A stretch of DNA of 55,015 nt from Geobacteraceae bacterium (GCA_028683555.1 JAQUHN010000005.1:1-55015); one strand, 5' to 3'; positions 17,190 through 27,013 are shown, numbered from the stretch's first letter. Notes: generated by a model from the letters alone, not told the origin. Made by a program: numbers and translations.

Positions 17190-17906
17190 ATGAGAAGGGT
17201 TTTTATCGCCGACGCACATCTGCGCAATCCTGATGACGAAAACTATCAACTGCTGTTGCGGTTTCTTTCCGAACTCCGTGGTAGCACGAGTACGCTTTTC
17301 ATCCTCGGCGATCTTTTCGAATTCTGGATCGGTTATCGCGAAAAGGCTTTCCCCCACTATCGTCCGATTCTTGACAGCTTACGGGAGTTGGTGGAGTCAG
17401 GAGTGGAGATTGTCTATTTCGAAGGGAACCACGACTTTCATCTTGGCACATTTTTCTCTAAAACCCTTCAGGCGACAATTCATCCAAATCATACCGTAAT
17501 AAATCTCGACGGCAAAAAAGTATTCATGTGCCATGGTGATCAAATAAACGCACACGACTATGGCTACCGGTTTCTCCGGTTTCTACTCCACAATGGTGCG
17601 ACAAAAAGATTGTTTCCCCTGGTGCCCCCAGCACTGGTCTTCAGAATTGCCGATCTGTTTTCATGCCACAGCAAAACCTATCATCAGCAAAGAAACTCAC
17701 AATGGAATTATCAGGCATTGTTGGAACATTTTGCCGAAAGTCGCTTTCAGAACGGCTGCGATGCGGTCGTCACGGCACATTTTCATCTCCCGCTTCTTTC
17801 CGTAGCGAAAGATGGGAAAACGCTCCTCTCCCTGGGTGACTGGATTACTCAGTTTACCTATGGAGAATTTACGGACGGGGAATTTTCCCTCCACGCCTAT
17901 CGATAA
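17190..17906 (+). CDS. lpxH: UDP-2,3-diacylglucosamine diphosphatase (LpxH-like)
   Basis: A 238-residue calcineurin-like phosphoesterase. LpxH hydrolyses UDP-2,3-diacylglucosamine to lipid X in lipid A synthesis at the inner membrane surface. Dinuclear metal ligands are seen in order: D8/H10 in IADAHLR, D in GDLFEFW, N/H in EGNHDFH, H in CHGDQ, and paired His in TAHFHLP near the C terminus. The last motif is usually GHTH, so this is a variant, and an LpxH2-like or related phosphoesterase is possible. ATG 17190 fits the family N terminus better than the GTG at 17181; neither has a good ribosome site. It is divergent from the UPF0158 gene. Confidence 0.82.
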   Translation: MRRVFIADAHLRNPDDENYQLLLRFLSELRGSTSTLFILGDLFEFWIGYREKAFPHYRPILDSLRELVESGVEIVYFEGNHDFHLGTFFSKTLQATIHPNHTVINLDGKKVFMCHGDQINAHDYGYRFLRFLLHNGATKRLFPLVPPALVFRIADLFSCHSKTYHQQRNSQWNYQALLEHFAESRFQNGCDAVVTAHFHLPLLSVAKDGKTLLSLGDWITQFTYGEFTDGEFSLHAYR

Positions 17907-17965
17907 TGTCACCCCGCAACTACCCTTCCAACAGCCTGCAGCTAACCAAGCTGGTTTTCTCCGGC

Positions 17966-18202
17966 TCAAACATCCCGCAAAGAAAATAGTCGTAGATAGT
18001 TGGCCACCCTTTCTTCCAAGGTAGGCGCCGCAATCAGGTCACAAATCTCATCAGGACTATATCCGCGGCATACAGCAGGTCGTGACGCATAAATGGAACA
18101 AGAGCCATCACTATCAAGGTGGAAACAAGGAACACCTGCCGGCTTGGATAAAGTCGATATGTCCGGAGCGGTACAGCAGGTTGCGCAACGTCGACAGTTC
18201 AT
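17966..18202 (-). CDS. YkgJ-family cysteine cluster protein
   Basis: A 78-residue protein with seven to eight cysteines: a CRRCATCC cluster at residues 3-10, then C26, C35, C45 and C54. This is the pattern of the zinc- or iron-chelating PF03692/YkgJ family. Most members are longer (100-200 residues), so this is a short version; it ends with a helix 'LEERVANYLRLFSL'. Its biochemical role is not known. It lies 86 bases downstream of the penicillin-binding protein gene on the same strand, so co-transcription is possible. Its 3' end faces lpxH. Confidence 0.8.
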   Translation of the reverse strand: MNCRRCATCCTAPDISTLSKPAGVPCFHLDSDGSCSIYASRPAVCRGYSPDEICDLIAAPTLEERVANYLRLFSLRDV

Positions 18203-18288
18203 GGAAGTACCCTACTCAGTTTCTGTAGGCAAGTCTTGTGGCACATCTGAAACAGCCAGAATCGCTTCTAGCAAATATAAAGTTCTTT

Positions 18289-19668
18289 TTAAATACCACT
18301 CTCCTGGCTCTTCGTTTCCTTTGCCAAAAAGAATTGTTCCAGTGCCTTTTCACCTAGGTACGATGCCTTAATTTTCCATTTATCCTGGTTTATGATAAGA
18401 GCCACAAGGGCTATTTGAGGATCATTTACCGGTGCAAAGGCTGCAAACCATGAATAATGACCAGAAGGATCAGTACCATTTATAGAACCAGTTTTGGCAG
18501 CCACTGTCACCGAATCCAGCAACGGCCGTCCGCGACGATCATGAAATGCTTTTCTTGAGGTACCTTTTGTTACCGTTGTCAAGAGCATACGAGTTAACTG
18601 CTCTGCTGTTTCCGTGGTAACAAGCTTGCGAATGCTTCGACTTTGAAGCGAATAAAGCACCTTGTTATCTTTATCACGTATCTCCTCTGCCAGAAGAGGT
18701 GTCATCATTGTTCCATGATTGGCAATGGCTGCCATAATGACGGCCGCATGAAGAGGTGAAATTTTAACCTCTCTACCAAGCCCGGCCCCCATCAACTTAA
18801 GCTGTCTATCATCCTGCGGTACGGCTGCTTTACTTGGAGTTACGCCAGTTCCAGGAAAAAGAACCTGGTTAAATCCGAAACGATGTGCATATGTCATGAT
18901 GGACTCAGCACCAACATAATCACTCGCTAGTCTTCCAAACACCGGGTTGATGGACTTGCCCAAGGCCAATGAAAGTGGCATTGACTGATTGGACCGACCA
19001 GGGTTGATATTCCAGTATTTTGGATTCTCGGAATATGAAGAGCCACGATACTCAAAAAGGGTATCAGGACCGACTTTATTCTGTTCGAGAGCTGCCGCAG
19101 CGGTGATTATCTTGAACAGGGATGCCATAGGGTAAAGATTAAAATAAGGACTTCTTCCCCACGCAGGGTCCACTGAAGAATATCCTGTCAGCGCCAGTAT
19201 TTTTCCGGTTTTCGGCTCTATCGCAACAAATACCCCATAGGGGACATCCTTGCTTCTCATGGTCTCATGCACCTCTTGCTGGAGGTCAGGATCAATAGTG
19301 AAGCGAATGCTTCCAGCGCCGTCAAGCGGAACGATGAGCTGTTCCCCACTCAAATCAGCATTGTTCAAAAATGGGGATGCAACATGAAAAGACTGATATG
19401 CATCAATTTCCGGGGAAGAAGCCTGCGCAAAAGTTGTCCATGAATTGAAAACACCCATAATCTTTGGTTTCAAGGATGTAACAACAAAGGAAAATGGGTA
19501 GAGAGCAAGAAGAACTGCCAAAACAGGAAGTATATACCGTAATCTGCGTTGATCTGGCTTCTTTTGCGAGTGATATTTAAAGGTATTTCTAGATGCTTTT
19601 TTCCGGGTGAAGAAACAGGAAAAAGAAAGAAAGCGCCGTTTTTTTGTATAGTTCTTTAAATCATGCAT
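18289..19668 (-). CDS. Penicillin-binding transpeptidase-domain protein (small PBP)
   Basis: A 459-residue membrane-anchored transpeptidase. A basic cytoplasmic N terminus (1-43) is followed by one TM helix (~44-64) and a short linker. The transpeptidase domain has acyl-enzyme serine S183 and K186 in SLFK, S239-I-N241, and KTG at 392-394. It lacks both the glycosyltransferase domain of class A enzymes and the ~200-residue PBP dimerisation domain of FtsI/MrdA, so it is a minimal class B-like or transpeptidase-only enzyme. It would crosslink or remodel peptidoglycan in the periplasm. ATG 19668 is the only sensible start, without a strong ribosome site. It lies immediately after the ribosomal operon terminator, with its own promoter presumed in 19669-19814. 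Confidence 0.88.
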   Translation of the reverse strand: MHDLKNYTKKRRFLSFSCFFTRKKASRNTFKYHSQKKPDQRRLRYILPVLAVLLALYPFSFVVTSLKPKIMGVFNSWTTFAQASSPEIDAYQSFHVASPFLNNADLSGEQLIVPLDGAGSIRFTIDPDLQQEVHETMRSKDVPYGVFVAIEPKTGKILALTGYSSVDPAWGRSPYFNLYPMASLFKIITAAAALEQNKVGPDTLFEYRGSSYSENPKYWNINPGRSNQSMPLSLALGKSINPVFGRLASDYVGAESIMTYAHRFGFNQVLFPGTGVTPSKAAVPQDDRQLKLMGAGLGREVKISPLHAAVIMAAIANHGTMMTPLLAEEIRDKDNKVLYSLQSRSIRKLVTTETAEQLTRMLLTTVTKGTSRKAFHDRRGRPLLDSVTVAAKTGSINGTDPSGHYSWFAAFAPVNDPQIALVALIINQDKWKIKASYLGEKALEQFFLAKETKSQESGI

Positions 19669-19814
19669 TGTGATATCTTTGATAATTTAGTAGTGAAAAT
19701 AGATATATAACAAACCGAATATTTTTGTCACTATAAGGTACGTGCGAACCTTTGTCAACGTCGGCATAGTGCATATCAGCATAAGAATTTGTTGTGAGAA
19801 CAGTAGTTAGGCAT

Positions 19815-19848
19815 AAAAAAAGACAGGTAACTTTCATTACCTGTCTTT
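19815..19848 (-). terminator. Intrinsic terminator of the ribosomal protein operon
   Basis: A perfect 12-bp stem, AAAGACAGGTAA (19819-19830) with TTACCTGTCTTT (19837-19848) around a 6-base loop, is followed on the minus strand by a run of seven Ts. It lies about 40 bases after the rplQ stop and is the clearest intrinsic terminator in the window. Confidence 0.93.
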
Positions 19849-19889
19849 CACAACGTATTAGTAGATAACGCTATATTCTAGCGATTTTC

Positions 19890-20393
19890 TTATTCTTCTG
19901 ATTTATCAGCAACTACTTCTTCGCTTACTTGTACAACTTCCTCGACTTGTGCAACAGCAGGAACAGCAGAAGTTGCTTCAACCACGGCTTCCGTTTCGGC
20001 AACAGGAGCTTTTTTCTTGGAAACTTTCTTTTCTAACGCTTCCTCAACTAGTTCAATAACAGAAACGGGGGCAGTATCACCAGGGCGTATACCAAGTTTA
20101 ATAATCCTGGTATAGCCACCCGCACGTTCTTTATAACGAGGGGCTATGGTGTTGAAGAGCTTCGTAACCGTCTTTTTATCACGGATGTAGGAAGAAGCCT
20201 GACGAATTGCATGAAGATCACCTTTTTTACCAAGTGTAATCATTTTTTCGGCAATAGGACGAAGCTCTTTCGCTTTTGCATCAGTGGTGATTATTCTCTC
20301 GTGAGTCAGAAAAGATGTTACCATGTTTCGAAACATAGCAATTCGATGACTGGTAGTCCTTCCCAACCTTCTGCCTGATTTATTGTGGCGCAT
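19890..20393 (-). CDS. rplQ: Large ribosomal subunit protein L17 (bL17), extended C terminus
   Basis: Residues 1-121 are a standard L17 ([17 protein letters not shown] start, '[12 protein letters not shown]' near 94-106), which sits near the peptide exit tunnel. Residues 122-167 are an extra tail. It begins with a Lys-rich patch and continues as Val/Glu/Ala-rich low-complexity sequence; E. coli L17 has only about 127 residues. The tail is probably disordered. It is the last gene of the alpha cluster, 37 bases after rpoA, and is followed by the operon terminator. Confidence 0.97.
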   Translation of the reverse strand: MRHNKSGRRLGRTTSHRIAMFRNMVTSFLTHERIITTDAKAKELRPIAEKMITLGKKGDLHAIRQASSYIRDKKTVTKLFNTIAPRYKERAGGYTRIIKLGIRPGDTAPVSVIELVEEALEKKVSKKKAPVAETEAVVEATSAVPAVAQVEEVVQVSEEVVADKSEE

Positions 20394-20430
20394 TATACGA
20401 TATCCTTTCTCTCAACTACAAACTGTCTAA

Positions 20431-21453
20431 TTATTCCTCTTCCTGACGTTCACCGCGAATTCTGCGCAAGATCTCAGGGTCAGGGAAGTTTTCCAAGGTC
20501 ATCCCAAGAGTCAGTCCCATATCGGCAAGTACATCTTTAATTTCATTTAAAGACTTACGGCCAAAGTTCTGGGTCTTCAGCATTTCAGCCTCACTGCGCG
20601 AAACTAATTCGCCGATGAGCTTGATGCCGGCATTCTTCAGACAGTTTGCTGATCGTACAGAAAGCTCTAGTTCATCAACAGAACGATAAAGATTCTCATT
20701 GATTCGATCCCTATCTTCTTCGATCTCGAATTCTTCAACTTCCTCTGCTTCTTCATCAAAATTGATAAAAATTGAAAGTTGTTCCTTCAAGATTTTAGCG
20801 GCAAAAGCAATTGCATCTTCGGGGGTTACACTGCCGTCTGTCCACAATTCGATGACTAACTTATCATAATCAGTCATTTGACCGACACGCGCGTTGGAAA
20901 CGCTGAAATTAACTTTCTTGATAGGGCTAAATATCGAATCTATAGGAATTGTTCCTACTGGAGCTTTATCATCACGATTTCGGTCAGCAGAAATATACCC
21001 CTTACCCATCTTTACAACCATTTCAATTTCAAGATTCGCATCTTTTGAACATGTTGCAATATGCTGTTCCGGGTTCAATATTTCTACATTGGGATCTGTA
21101 ACGATGTCACCGGCTGTAATTATACCTTCAGCCTTATGAACAATTCTGATGGTTCGCGGCTCGTACCCATGAAGTTTGAGACGAACAGCTTTAAGGTTCA
21201 ATACTATATCGGTTACATCCTCGGTAACGCCAGGTATGGCAGAGAATTCATGCAATACACCCTTGATTCGTACGGAGCATATTGCAGCACCTTGCAAGGA
21301 CGAAAGCAACACTCTGCGCAAAGAGTTACCTAGGGTTGTACCAAAGCCGCGCTCAAAAGGCTCGGCATAAAATTTGCCGTAAGTATTCGTAAGAGTCTCT
21401 GTTTCAACCTGGACCTTTTTGGGTTTAATCAGGTCTCGCCAATTTTTATACAT
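20431..21453 (-). CDS. rpoA: DNA-directed RNA polymerase subunit alpha
   Basis: A 340-residue alpha subunit. The N-terminal domain (to ~230) has the dimerisation sequence [14 protein letters not shown] and assembles beta and beta'. An acidic linker ([14 protein letters not shown]) leads to the C-terminal domain (~260-325), which has the helix-hairpin-helix '[14 protein letters not shown]' that contacts UP elements and activators. GGGAGG six bases before ATG 21453 decides the start over the adjacent TTG at 21456. It sits between rpsD and rplQ as in the classical alpha operon. Confidence 0.97.
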   Translation of the reverse strand: MYKNWRDLIKPKKVQVETETLTNTYGKFYAEPFERGFGTTLGNSLRRVLLSSLQGAAICSVRIKGVLHEFSAIPGVTEDVTDIVLNLKAVRLKLHGYEPRTIRIVHKAEGIITAGDIVTDPNVEILNPEQHIATCSKDANLEIEMVVKMGKGYISADRNRDDKAPVGTIPIDSIFSPIKKVNFSVSNARVGQMTDYDKLVIELWTDGSVTPEDAIAFAAKILKEQLSIFINFDEEAEEVEEFEIEEDRDRINENLYRSVDELELSVRSANCLKNAGIKLIGELVSRSEAEMLKTQNFGRKSLNEIKDVLADMGLTLGMTLENFPDPEILRRIRGERQEEE

Positions 21454-21487
21454 CAATATCCTCCCAGGAGCACTTCCCTATAAACTG

Positions 21488-22114
21488 TTACTTCGAGTAG
21501 AGCTCTACTATAAGTTGTTCCTGGATCGGTGTCGTTATATCTTCTCTCGTAACGAGAGATTTCACTTTACCACAAAACGCATCTTTATCCAGTTCCAGCC
21601 ATTGCGGAATACCGCGCCGGACAACGGCCTCCAAGGCTTCAAGAATTGCTGATACGGAGCGACTCTTTTCACGCAAAGCGATTACATCGTCAAGCTTGAC
21701 TTGAAATGAAGGGATATCAACCCGACGACCATTTACCGTAAAGTGCCCTTGACGTACGAACATTCGTGCCTGGACGCGAGAGGAGGCAAACCCCATGCGA
21801 TAAACAACATTATCCAATCTACGCTCAAGAATGAACAACAGATTTTCACCTGTAACGCCTTTCATTCTGTCAGCTTTCTCAAAGTAGTCCCTGAACTGCT
21901 TTTCAAGAATGCCGTAGATTCGACGAACCTTTTGCTTTTCGCGAAGCTGAATGCCGTACGGAGAAACCTTAACGCGAGCCTGTCCATGTTGGCCAGGAGC
22001 ATAATTTCTTCGCTTGATTGCACACTTATCAGTAAAGCATCTCTCACCCTTGAGAAATAGCTCCATATTTTCTCTTCTGCACAATCTGCAGCTAGGACCA
22101 GTATATCTAGCCAA
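21488..22114 (-). CDS. rpsD: Small ribosomal subunit protein S4 (uS4), zinc-binding form
   Basis: A 208-residue S4, a primary 16S rRNA binder that nucleates 30S assembly and in many bacteria represses the alpha operon. The N terminus has four cysteines (C9, C12, C26, C31), the zinc-binding C+ form; E. coli S4 lacks this set. The S4 RNA-binding domain spans ~99-160. Translation starts at TTG 22114, with AAGGAGG six bases upstream. Confidence 0.97.
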   Translation of the reverse strand: MARYTGPSCRLCRRENMELFLKGERCFTDKCAIKRRNYAPGQHGQARVKVSPYGIQLREKQKVRRIYGILEKQFRDYFEKADRMKGVTGENLLFILERRLDNVVYRMGFASSRVQARMFVRQGHFTVNGRRVDIPSFQVKLDDVIALREKSRSVSAILEALEAVVRRGIPQWLELDKDAFCGKVKSLVTREDITTPIQEQLIVELYSK

Positions 22115-22139
22115 TTAAAACCTCCTTCAATATCAAGAG

Positions 22140-22535
22140 TTACACTCTTCTTCTTTTGGGCGGACGACATCCATTATGCGGGATAGGAGTCACATCACGT
22201 ATGAAACTTATAGCAAAACCGGCAGTCTGCAATGCTCGCAAAGCAGATTCTCTTCCGGATCCGGGACCTTTGACATACACTTCTATATTTCTAACACCGT
22301 GCTCTTGTGCTTTCTTTGCCGCATCTTCTGCAGCTATCTGAGCAGCAAAGGGAGTACTTTTACGTGACCCTTTAAAACCTTTGCTCCCTGAACTGGACCA
22401 AGCTAAGACGTTACCATTCTGGTCAGTAATGGTAATCATTGTATTGTTAAAGGTAGCCTGAATATGAGCCACTCCATTTGGAATATGCTTTTTTTCTTTT
22501 TTCTTTCGAACAACCTTACGAGCAGGGTTAGCCAT
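22140..22535 (-). CDS. rpsK: Small ribosomal subunit protein S11 (uS11)
   Basis: A 131-residue S11 of the 30S platform, close to the Shine-Dalgarno helix. The basic N-terminal extension ([12 protein letters not shown]) and the C-terminal '[13 protein letters not shown]' are typical, as is '[12 protein letters not shown]'. It lies between rpsM (20-base gap) and rpsD (25-base gap). The length equals that of most bacterial S11 proteins. Nothing is unusual. Confidence 0.97.
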   Translation of the reverse strand: MANPARKVVRKKKEKKHIPNGVAHIQATFNNTMITITDQNGNVLAWSSSGSKGFKGSRKSTPFAAQIAAEDAAKKAQEHGVRNIEVYVKGPGSGRESALRALQTAGFAISFIRDVTPIPHNGCRPPKRRRV

Positions 22536-22555
22536 TTTTCCTCCAAAGACTTAAA

Positions 22556-22924
22556 CTATTTCTTTTTACCAGCAACAGTTCTTGCGGGACCTTTACGGGT
22601 CCTTGCATTTGTTTTAGTTCTCTGACCATGCACCGGCAAACCTTTTCTATGTCGCAGGCCACGATAACAGCCAAGATCCATGAGTCTTTTTATATTCATG
22701 GATACTTCCCTGCGCAGGTCACCTTCAACCTTGCAATTCTTATCAATGCACTCTCTGATACGTGCTATTTCCGGTTCGGAAAGATTTTCAGTTGTCGTAT
22801 TACAATCAACTTCAGCATCTGCCAGTAACTGCTTTGCTGTTGATCGTCCGATCCCATAAATATACGTAAGGGCTATTTCAATCCGTTTATTTTTTGGTAG
22901 ATCTATACCTGATATACGTGCCAA
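22556..22924 (-). CDS. rpsM: Small ribosomal subunit protein S13 (uS13)
   Basis: A 122-residue S13 of the 30S head, which forms inter-subunit bridges to 23S rRNA and L5. 'ARISGIDLP' and the C-terminal '[12 protein letters not shown]' are family hallmarks. It starts at TTG 22924, with AGGAGGAG nine bases upstream; no in-frame ATG exists at the correct N terminus. It follows rpmJ by 24 bases. Confidence 0.97.
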   Translation of the reverse strand: MARISGIDLPKNKRIEIALTYIYGIGRSTAKQLLADAEVDCNTTTENLSEPEIARIRECIDKNCKVEGDLRREVSMNIKRLMDLGCYRGLRHRKGLPVHGQRTKTNARTRKGPARTVAGKKK

Positions 22925-22948
22925 TGCAGACTCCTCCTGATTACCCTA

Positions 22949-23062
22949 TTAGCCTTGTCTTTGAGAATGTTTCGGAATGTCGCAAATAATTCGGACAATG
23001 CGTTTACGACGAATTATCTTACATTTATCGCACATCTTCTTTACGGATGCTCGTACTTTCAT
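22949..23062 (-). CDS. rpmJ: Large ribosomal subunit protein L36 (bL36), zinc-binding form
   Basis: A 37-residue gene found by reading the minus strand between map and rpsM. The product has the CCCH zinc ligands C11, C14, C27 and H32 and the typical '[11 protein letters not shown]' start. It stabilises 23S rRNA domain interactions. The ATG at 23062 is 75 bases after the map stop. No infA lies between map and rpmJ, although many bacteria have it there. The zinc-ligand form is the C+ type. Confidence 0.96.
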   Translation of the reverse strand: MKVRASVKKMCDKCKIIRRKRIVRIICDIPKHSQRQG

Positions 23063-23137
23063 GAGATATCCTTTCACTAATTGTAAAACTGTTATCCAGT
23101 TTAAAAATACACTATTTACTCAGGACCACAATAAATA

Positions 23138-23884
23138 CTAAATACTGGTCAGTATTTCCGGGCCGTTTTTCGTGATGGCCACAGTATGTTCAAAATGAGC
23201 TGAGAGTCCACCATCAAGAGTTACCGCTGTCCAGCCGTCAGAAAGTATTCGAACGTGCGAGCCTTTCTCATTTATCATCGGCTCAATCGCCAATACCATA
23301 CCCGGCTTCAGCTTGACACCCCTCCCCGGTTTACCAAAATTTGGCACCTGGGGACTCTCGTGTAAACTTCGACCGATACCATGACCTACAAATTCACGTA
23401 CCACCGAGAAACCACTACCCTCAGCATGAGCTTGTACCGAAGCGGAAATGTCCGAAAGATTATTATTCGGCAAAGCTTTTTCAATACCTTTATATAGTGA
23501 TTCTTCAGTAACTTTAATAAGCTTTGCTGCGTTTACAGATACTGTACCGACAGGGACGGTAATTGCCGCATCCCCATAAAAACCGTCATAAACAACACCA
23601 AAATCTATACTAAGAATATCACCATCTCGCAGCTCTTTTTCATTCGGAAAACCATGAACCACTTGATCGTTAAGCGAGCAGCACAAACTAAAGGGATAGC
23701 CACTATATCCTTTAAAGGCAGGTACAGACTTACTCTTAAGGGCAAACTTCTCTGCACATCGATCTAGCGCAAGAGTTGTTACTCCAGGTTTAATTTGCCC
23801 CCGAAGCATAGCAAGAGTTTCTGATACTATTTGACAAGGAACCTTCATCCTCTCTATTTCAAGAGAAGACTTGAGAATAATCAC
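23138..23884 (-). CDS. map: Methionine aminopeptidase, type I
   Basis: A 248-residue enzyme that removes initiator methionine from nascent proteins in the cytoplasm. The dimetal ligands are visible in SIDFGVVYDGFYGD (two Asp), the His of VGHGIG, and the glutamates of AIEPM and FEHT. The start is ambiguous: TTG 23899 gives five extra residues and lies inside adk, whereas GTG 23884 follows the adk stop by one base. GTG also has AAGGA seven bases upstream, and the protein then begins IILKSSLEIE like other Map proteins. I use GTG. Coupling to adk is likely. Confidence 0.95.
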   Translation of the reverse strand: MIILKSSLEIERMKVPCQIVSETLAMLRGQIKPGVTTLALDRCAEKFALKSKSVPAFKGYSGYPFSLCCSLNDQVVHGFPNEKELRDGDILSIDFGVVYDGFYGDAAITVPVGTVSVNAAKLIKVTEESLYKGIEKALPNNNLSDISASVQAHAEGSGFSVVREFVGHGIGRSLHESPQVPNFGKPGRGVKLKPGMVLAIEPMINEKGSHVRILSDGWTAVTLDGGLSAHFEHTVAITKNGPEILTSI

Positions 23885-23885
23885 A

Positions 23886-24533
23886 CTAAGATCCTTCAAT
23901 ACCCTTTAAAATGTTTTGCTGAATTTCTTCAATAGCACCGATACCAGAAATAGTGCGCAACATGTTTTTCGCAGAATAATAATCAATCAAGGGTGCTGTC
24001 TTCAAGTAATACTCATCAAGCCGCTTGCGCATGGTCTCAACCTTATCATCATCACGTTGATAGAGATTGCTGCCACAGTTGTCGCAAACACCCGGTACTT
24101 TTGGCGGATCAAACTGCAAATGGTAACCTTTACCACACTTTGCACACATCCGCCTGCCACTAATTCGTGACAAGAGTTCTTCATCATCAACAGTAATCGA
24201 AATCACATGCTCAATCTGCTTTCCAAGACCGGCAAGCACTTCTGAAAGAGCATCGGCCTGAGCGACAGTCCTCGGAAAACCGTCAAGAATAAAACCTTTG
24301 GTGCAATCATCATCTTGAAGACGCTCTGCGACAATACCGACAACTACTTCATCGGGGACCAACGACCCACTGTCCATAAAAGACTTGGCGCGAACACCCA
24401 TTGTAGTACCGGCACGCACTGCTGACCGAAGGATATCACCTGTAGAAATTTGCGGAATCTTCAATGCCACACTCAGCATGCTCGCTTGGGTACCCTTGCC
24501 AGCACCTGGAGGACCTAAAAAAATCAAATTCAT
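23886..24533 (-). CDS. adk: Adenylate kinase, zinc-binding LID form
   Basis: A 215-residue adenylate kinase catalysing ATP + AMP to 2 ADP. The P-loop GPPGAGKGT is at 7-15 and the DGFPRT nucleotide-binding motif near 84-89. The long LID carries four zinc cysteines, C130, C133, C150 and C153, unlike E. coli Adk. The gene sits between secY and map as in many bacteria, 17 bases after secY. Its stop is one base from the map GTG. Confidence 0.97.
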   Translation of the reverse strand: MNLIFLGPPGAGKGTQASMLSVALKIPQISTGDILRSAVRAGTTMGVRAKSFMDSGSLVPDEVVVGIVAERLQDDDCTKGFILDGFPRTVAQADALSEVLAGLGKQIEHVISITVDDEELLSRISGRRMCAKCGKGYHLQFDPPKVPGVCDNCGSNLYQRDDDKVETMRKRLDEYYLKTAPLIDYYSAKNMLRTISGIGAIEEIQQNILKGIEGS

Positions 24534-24550
24534 ATCATCCCCACGCTCAA

Positions 24551-25858
24551 CTATCGCCTTCCTTTAATTCTAACACCCTTCATAAAACCCTCATAATTCC
24601 GGGTTATCAGATGCGACTCAATCTGGGAAACAGTATCCATGCCAACACCAACAGCAATAAGCAGCGCAGTGCCACCAAAATAAAATGGCAATTGCAAATT
24701 ACTGATCAATAGCGATGGCAGAACACAAACTAAGGATATATATATTGCCCCGGCAAAAGTCAGCTTGGTAAGTACTTTATCTAAATACTCAGACGTTTCC
24801 TTACCAGGACGAATCCCGGGAATATATCCACCGTGTTTTTTGATATTTTCAGCCACATCAACAGGGTTAAAGGTAACAGCCGTATAGAAATAGCAAAAAA
24901 AGACTATAAATGCAACATAAAAAAGCTCATACACAAAGTTGCCCGGTGTGAAGCTTTGCGCTATTTTTTGGATGAAAGGAACATTGATAAAATTAGCTAT
25001 CGTGGCAGGGAACATTATTATCGAGGAGGCAAATATTGGCGGAATAACACCGGCCATATTGACCTTCAGCGGCAGATGTGATGTTTGAGCACCATAAGAT
25101 TTTAAACCTACCACCCTCTTGGCGTAGTGAATTGGAAGCCTTCTCTGACCACGTTCAACAAAAACGATTCCTGCAATTACAGCAATCATCAATAAAAGAG
25201 CAAAAATCAGGACAAATATAGGAACTTCACCATGAGTCATCAATCTAATACTGTTAATAATAGCAACAGGAATTCTTGCCACAATTCCGGCAAAAATGAT
25301 CAATGAAATACCGTTTCCTATTCCCTTTTCCGACATCTGCTCCCCCATCCACATAAGGAAAGCGGTTCCAGCTGTCAGAGTAATAACTGTCATAATGCGG
25401 AAACCCCAGCCGGGATTTGGTACAACCAACTCACCAGCAGGTCCCGTCATTGATTCCAAGCCGATACTAATCCCAAGCCCTTGCACAACACTCAGAACAA
25501 TTGTTCCATATCGAGTATATTGAGTAATTTTTTTCCGACCAGACTCACCTTCCTTGGAAAGTTTCTCTATGGACGGAATTACCACTGTCAAAAGCTGAAA
25601 AATAATCGACGATGAAATATAGGGCATGATTCCAAGGGCGAATACTGTAAGTCGTTCCAGTGCGCCACCTGAAAACATGTCAAACAGCCCGAGAAGAGTT
25701 CCTCGAGCTTGTTCAAAAAAATGCGCAAGTGCTTGGCCGTCAATACCGGGAGTTGGGATATGACACCCAACCCGATAAACTGCAAGCATTGCCAAGGTAT
25801 AAAATACTCTTTTTTTTAAGTCTGGTATCCTAAAGATATTCTGCAACGCGGATATCAA
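24551..25858 (-). CDS. secY: Preprotein translocase subunit SecY
   Basis: A 435-residue channel-forming subunit of the Sec translocon, with about ten membrane segments and the periplasmic plug-like region after TM1 ([12 protein letters not shown]). '[22 protein letters not shown]' matches the conserved region near TM2. The start is TTG 25858, overlapping the rplO stop by two bases, with AGGAG ahead of it. No other start preserves the [10 protein letters not shown] terminus. The N-terminal location after L15 is the classical spc order. Confidence 0.97.
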   Translation of the reverse strand: MISALQNIFRIPDLKKRVFYTLAMLAVYRVGCHIPTPGIDGQALAHFFEQARGTLLGLFDMFSGGALERLTVFALGIMPYISSSIIFQLLTVVIPSIEKLSKEGESGRKKITQYTRYGTIVLSVVQGLGISIGLESMTGPAGELVVPNPGWGFRIMTVITLTAGTAFLMWMGEQMSEKGIGNGISLIIFAGIVARIPVAIINSIRLMTHGEVPIFVLIFALLLMIAVIAGIVFVERGQRRLPIHYAKRVVGLKSYGAQTSHLPLKVNMAGVIPPIFASSIIMFPATIANFINVPFIQKIAQSFTPGNFVYELFYVAFIVFFCYFYTAVTFNPVDVAENIKKHGGYIPGIRPGKETSEYLDKVLTKLTFAGAIYISLVCVLPSLLISNLQLPFYFGGTALLIAVGVGMDTVSQIESHLITRNYEGFMKGVRIKGRR

Positions 25859-26301
25859 AACGGGAGCTCCTGAAGGGTACCACCAGCGGCAACGATCTTT
25901 TCACGAGCAGTTGCACTGAATTTATGTGCTGAAACTGTCAATGGTTTCGTCAGTTCACCATCAGCCAGTATTTTCACTAGAGAAGTTAGCTTCGAAAGAA
26001 GACCGCTCTCCCTTAGAACCTCTAACGTAACAACGGTATTTTCTGGAAAAGCGTCAAGATCGCTAAGCTTCACCAAAACAAACTCTTTTTTAAACAGCGA
26101 AGTGAATCCACGTTTAGGCAATCTACGCTGCATTGGCATCTGACCACCCTCAAAGCCGGCCTTGATACTTCCGCCACTTCGAGCTTTCTGGCCCTTATGA
26201 CCTTTTGTAGAGGTTTTGCCATGTCCAGAACCAGGGCCACGACCAATTCTTTTCCGATTTTTAGTGGACCCTTCAGCGGGTCTAATGTTATTTAAATCCA
26301 T
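25855..26301 (-). CDS. rplO: Large ribosomal subunit protein L15 (uL15)
   Basis: A 148-residue L15, a late assembly protein of the 50S core. The glycine-rich basic N-terminal arm ([23 protein letters not shown]) and '[17 protein letters not shown]' are typical; each piece is quoted only in part here. I start at ATG 26301, where the conserved MDLNNIRP begins, although the frame continues ten codons upstream into the rpmD spacer. Its TGA overlaps the TTG start of secY, so the two are coupled. Confidence 0.96.
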   Translation of the reverse strand: MDLNNIRPAEGSTKNRKRIGRGPGSGHGKTSTKGHKGQKARSGGSIKAGFEGGQMPMQRRLPKRGFTSLFKKEFVLVKLSDLDAFPENTVVTLEVLRESGLLSKLTSLVKILADGELTKPLTVSAHKFSATAREKIVAAGGTLQELPF

Positions 26302-26320
26302 TGTAGTACACCCCATGGTA

Positions 26321-26500
26321 TTATTCTTCAATCCGCACTAAATGCTTCACCTTATTAATCATGCCCCTGGTTTCGGGGGTATCTGGTAAGGAAACCGTTT
26401 TAAGCCTTTTAGTGAGTCCCATTCCATTCAAAACGGCCCTATGGCTCGCCGGCTTTCCAATATGGCTCTTGACAAGTGTTATTTTGAGTTTGCCTTGCAT
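26321..26500 (-). CDS. rpmD: Large ribosomal subunit protein L30 (uL30)
   Basis: A 59-residue L30 read from the minus strand between rpsE and rplO. The product begins [17 protein letters not shown] and contains '[17 protein letters not shown]' and '[15 protein letters not shown]', which match bacterial L30 along its length. GGGAGA lies upstream of ATG 26500 with long spacing. The gap to rplO is 19 bases. Its position S5-L30-L15 is the usual spc order. Confidence 0.96.
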   Translation of the reverse strand: MQGKLKITLVKSHIGKPASHRAVLNGMGLTKRLKTVSLPDTPETRGMINKVKHLVRIEE

Positions 26501-26530
26501 TTTTTCTGAGTCTCCCTTGAATCAAAACTT

Positions 26531-27013
26531 TTAGACAATACCCCTGCGTGCCGCAACTTCCGCTGGACTTCTGAGCATTGCAAGCCCTGCAATTGTTGCC
26601 TTAACAACATTATGGGGGTTATTTGAACCTAAGCATTTTGACAAAATGTTGTGCACACCAGCTGCTTCAAGTACAGCTCGCGCAGCGCCGCCGGCGATTA
26701 CACCGGTACCAGGAGAAGCAGGTTTCATCAAAACTCGTCCTGCGCCAAATTTCCCTAAAACTTCATAAGGAATTGTATGCTCTTCAATGGGGACTCGAAT
26801 TATATTTTTCTTCGCCTGCTCTACCCCTTTTCTAATTGCCTCGGGGACTTCGTTGGCTTTTCCAAGGCCATAACCAACATGTCCTTCACCATCACCAACA
26901 ACAACAAGAGCAGAGAAGCTGAATCTACGTCCACCTTTAACAACTTTAGCAACACGGCTTATATGGACAACTCTGTCTGTCAAATTAAGTTCACTAGGAT
27001 TTATCTTAAGCAA
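26531..27013 (-). CDS. rpsE: Small ribosomal subunit protein S5 (uS5)
   Basis: A 160-residue S5 with the RNA-binding motif '[16 protein letters not shown]' and the C-terminal '[12 protein letters not shown]'. It acts in mRNA unwinding at the entry site and in decoding accuracy. It starts at TTG 27013, with AGGAGG six bases before it; the following residues [11 protein letters not shown] match the family. It lies 24 bases after rplR. Confidence 0.97.
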   Translation of the reverse strand: MLKINPSELNLTDRVVHISRVAKVVKGGRRFSFSALVVVGDGEGHVGYGLGKANEVPEAIRKGVEQAKKNIIRVPIEEHTIPYEVLGKFGAGRVLMKPASPGTGVIAGGAARAVLEAAGVHNILSKCLGSNNPHNVVKATIAGLAMLRSPAEVAARRGIV

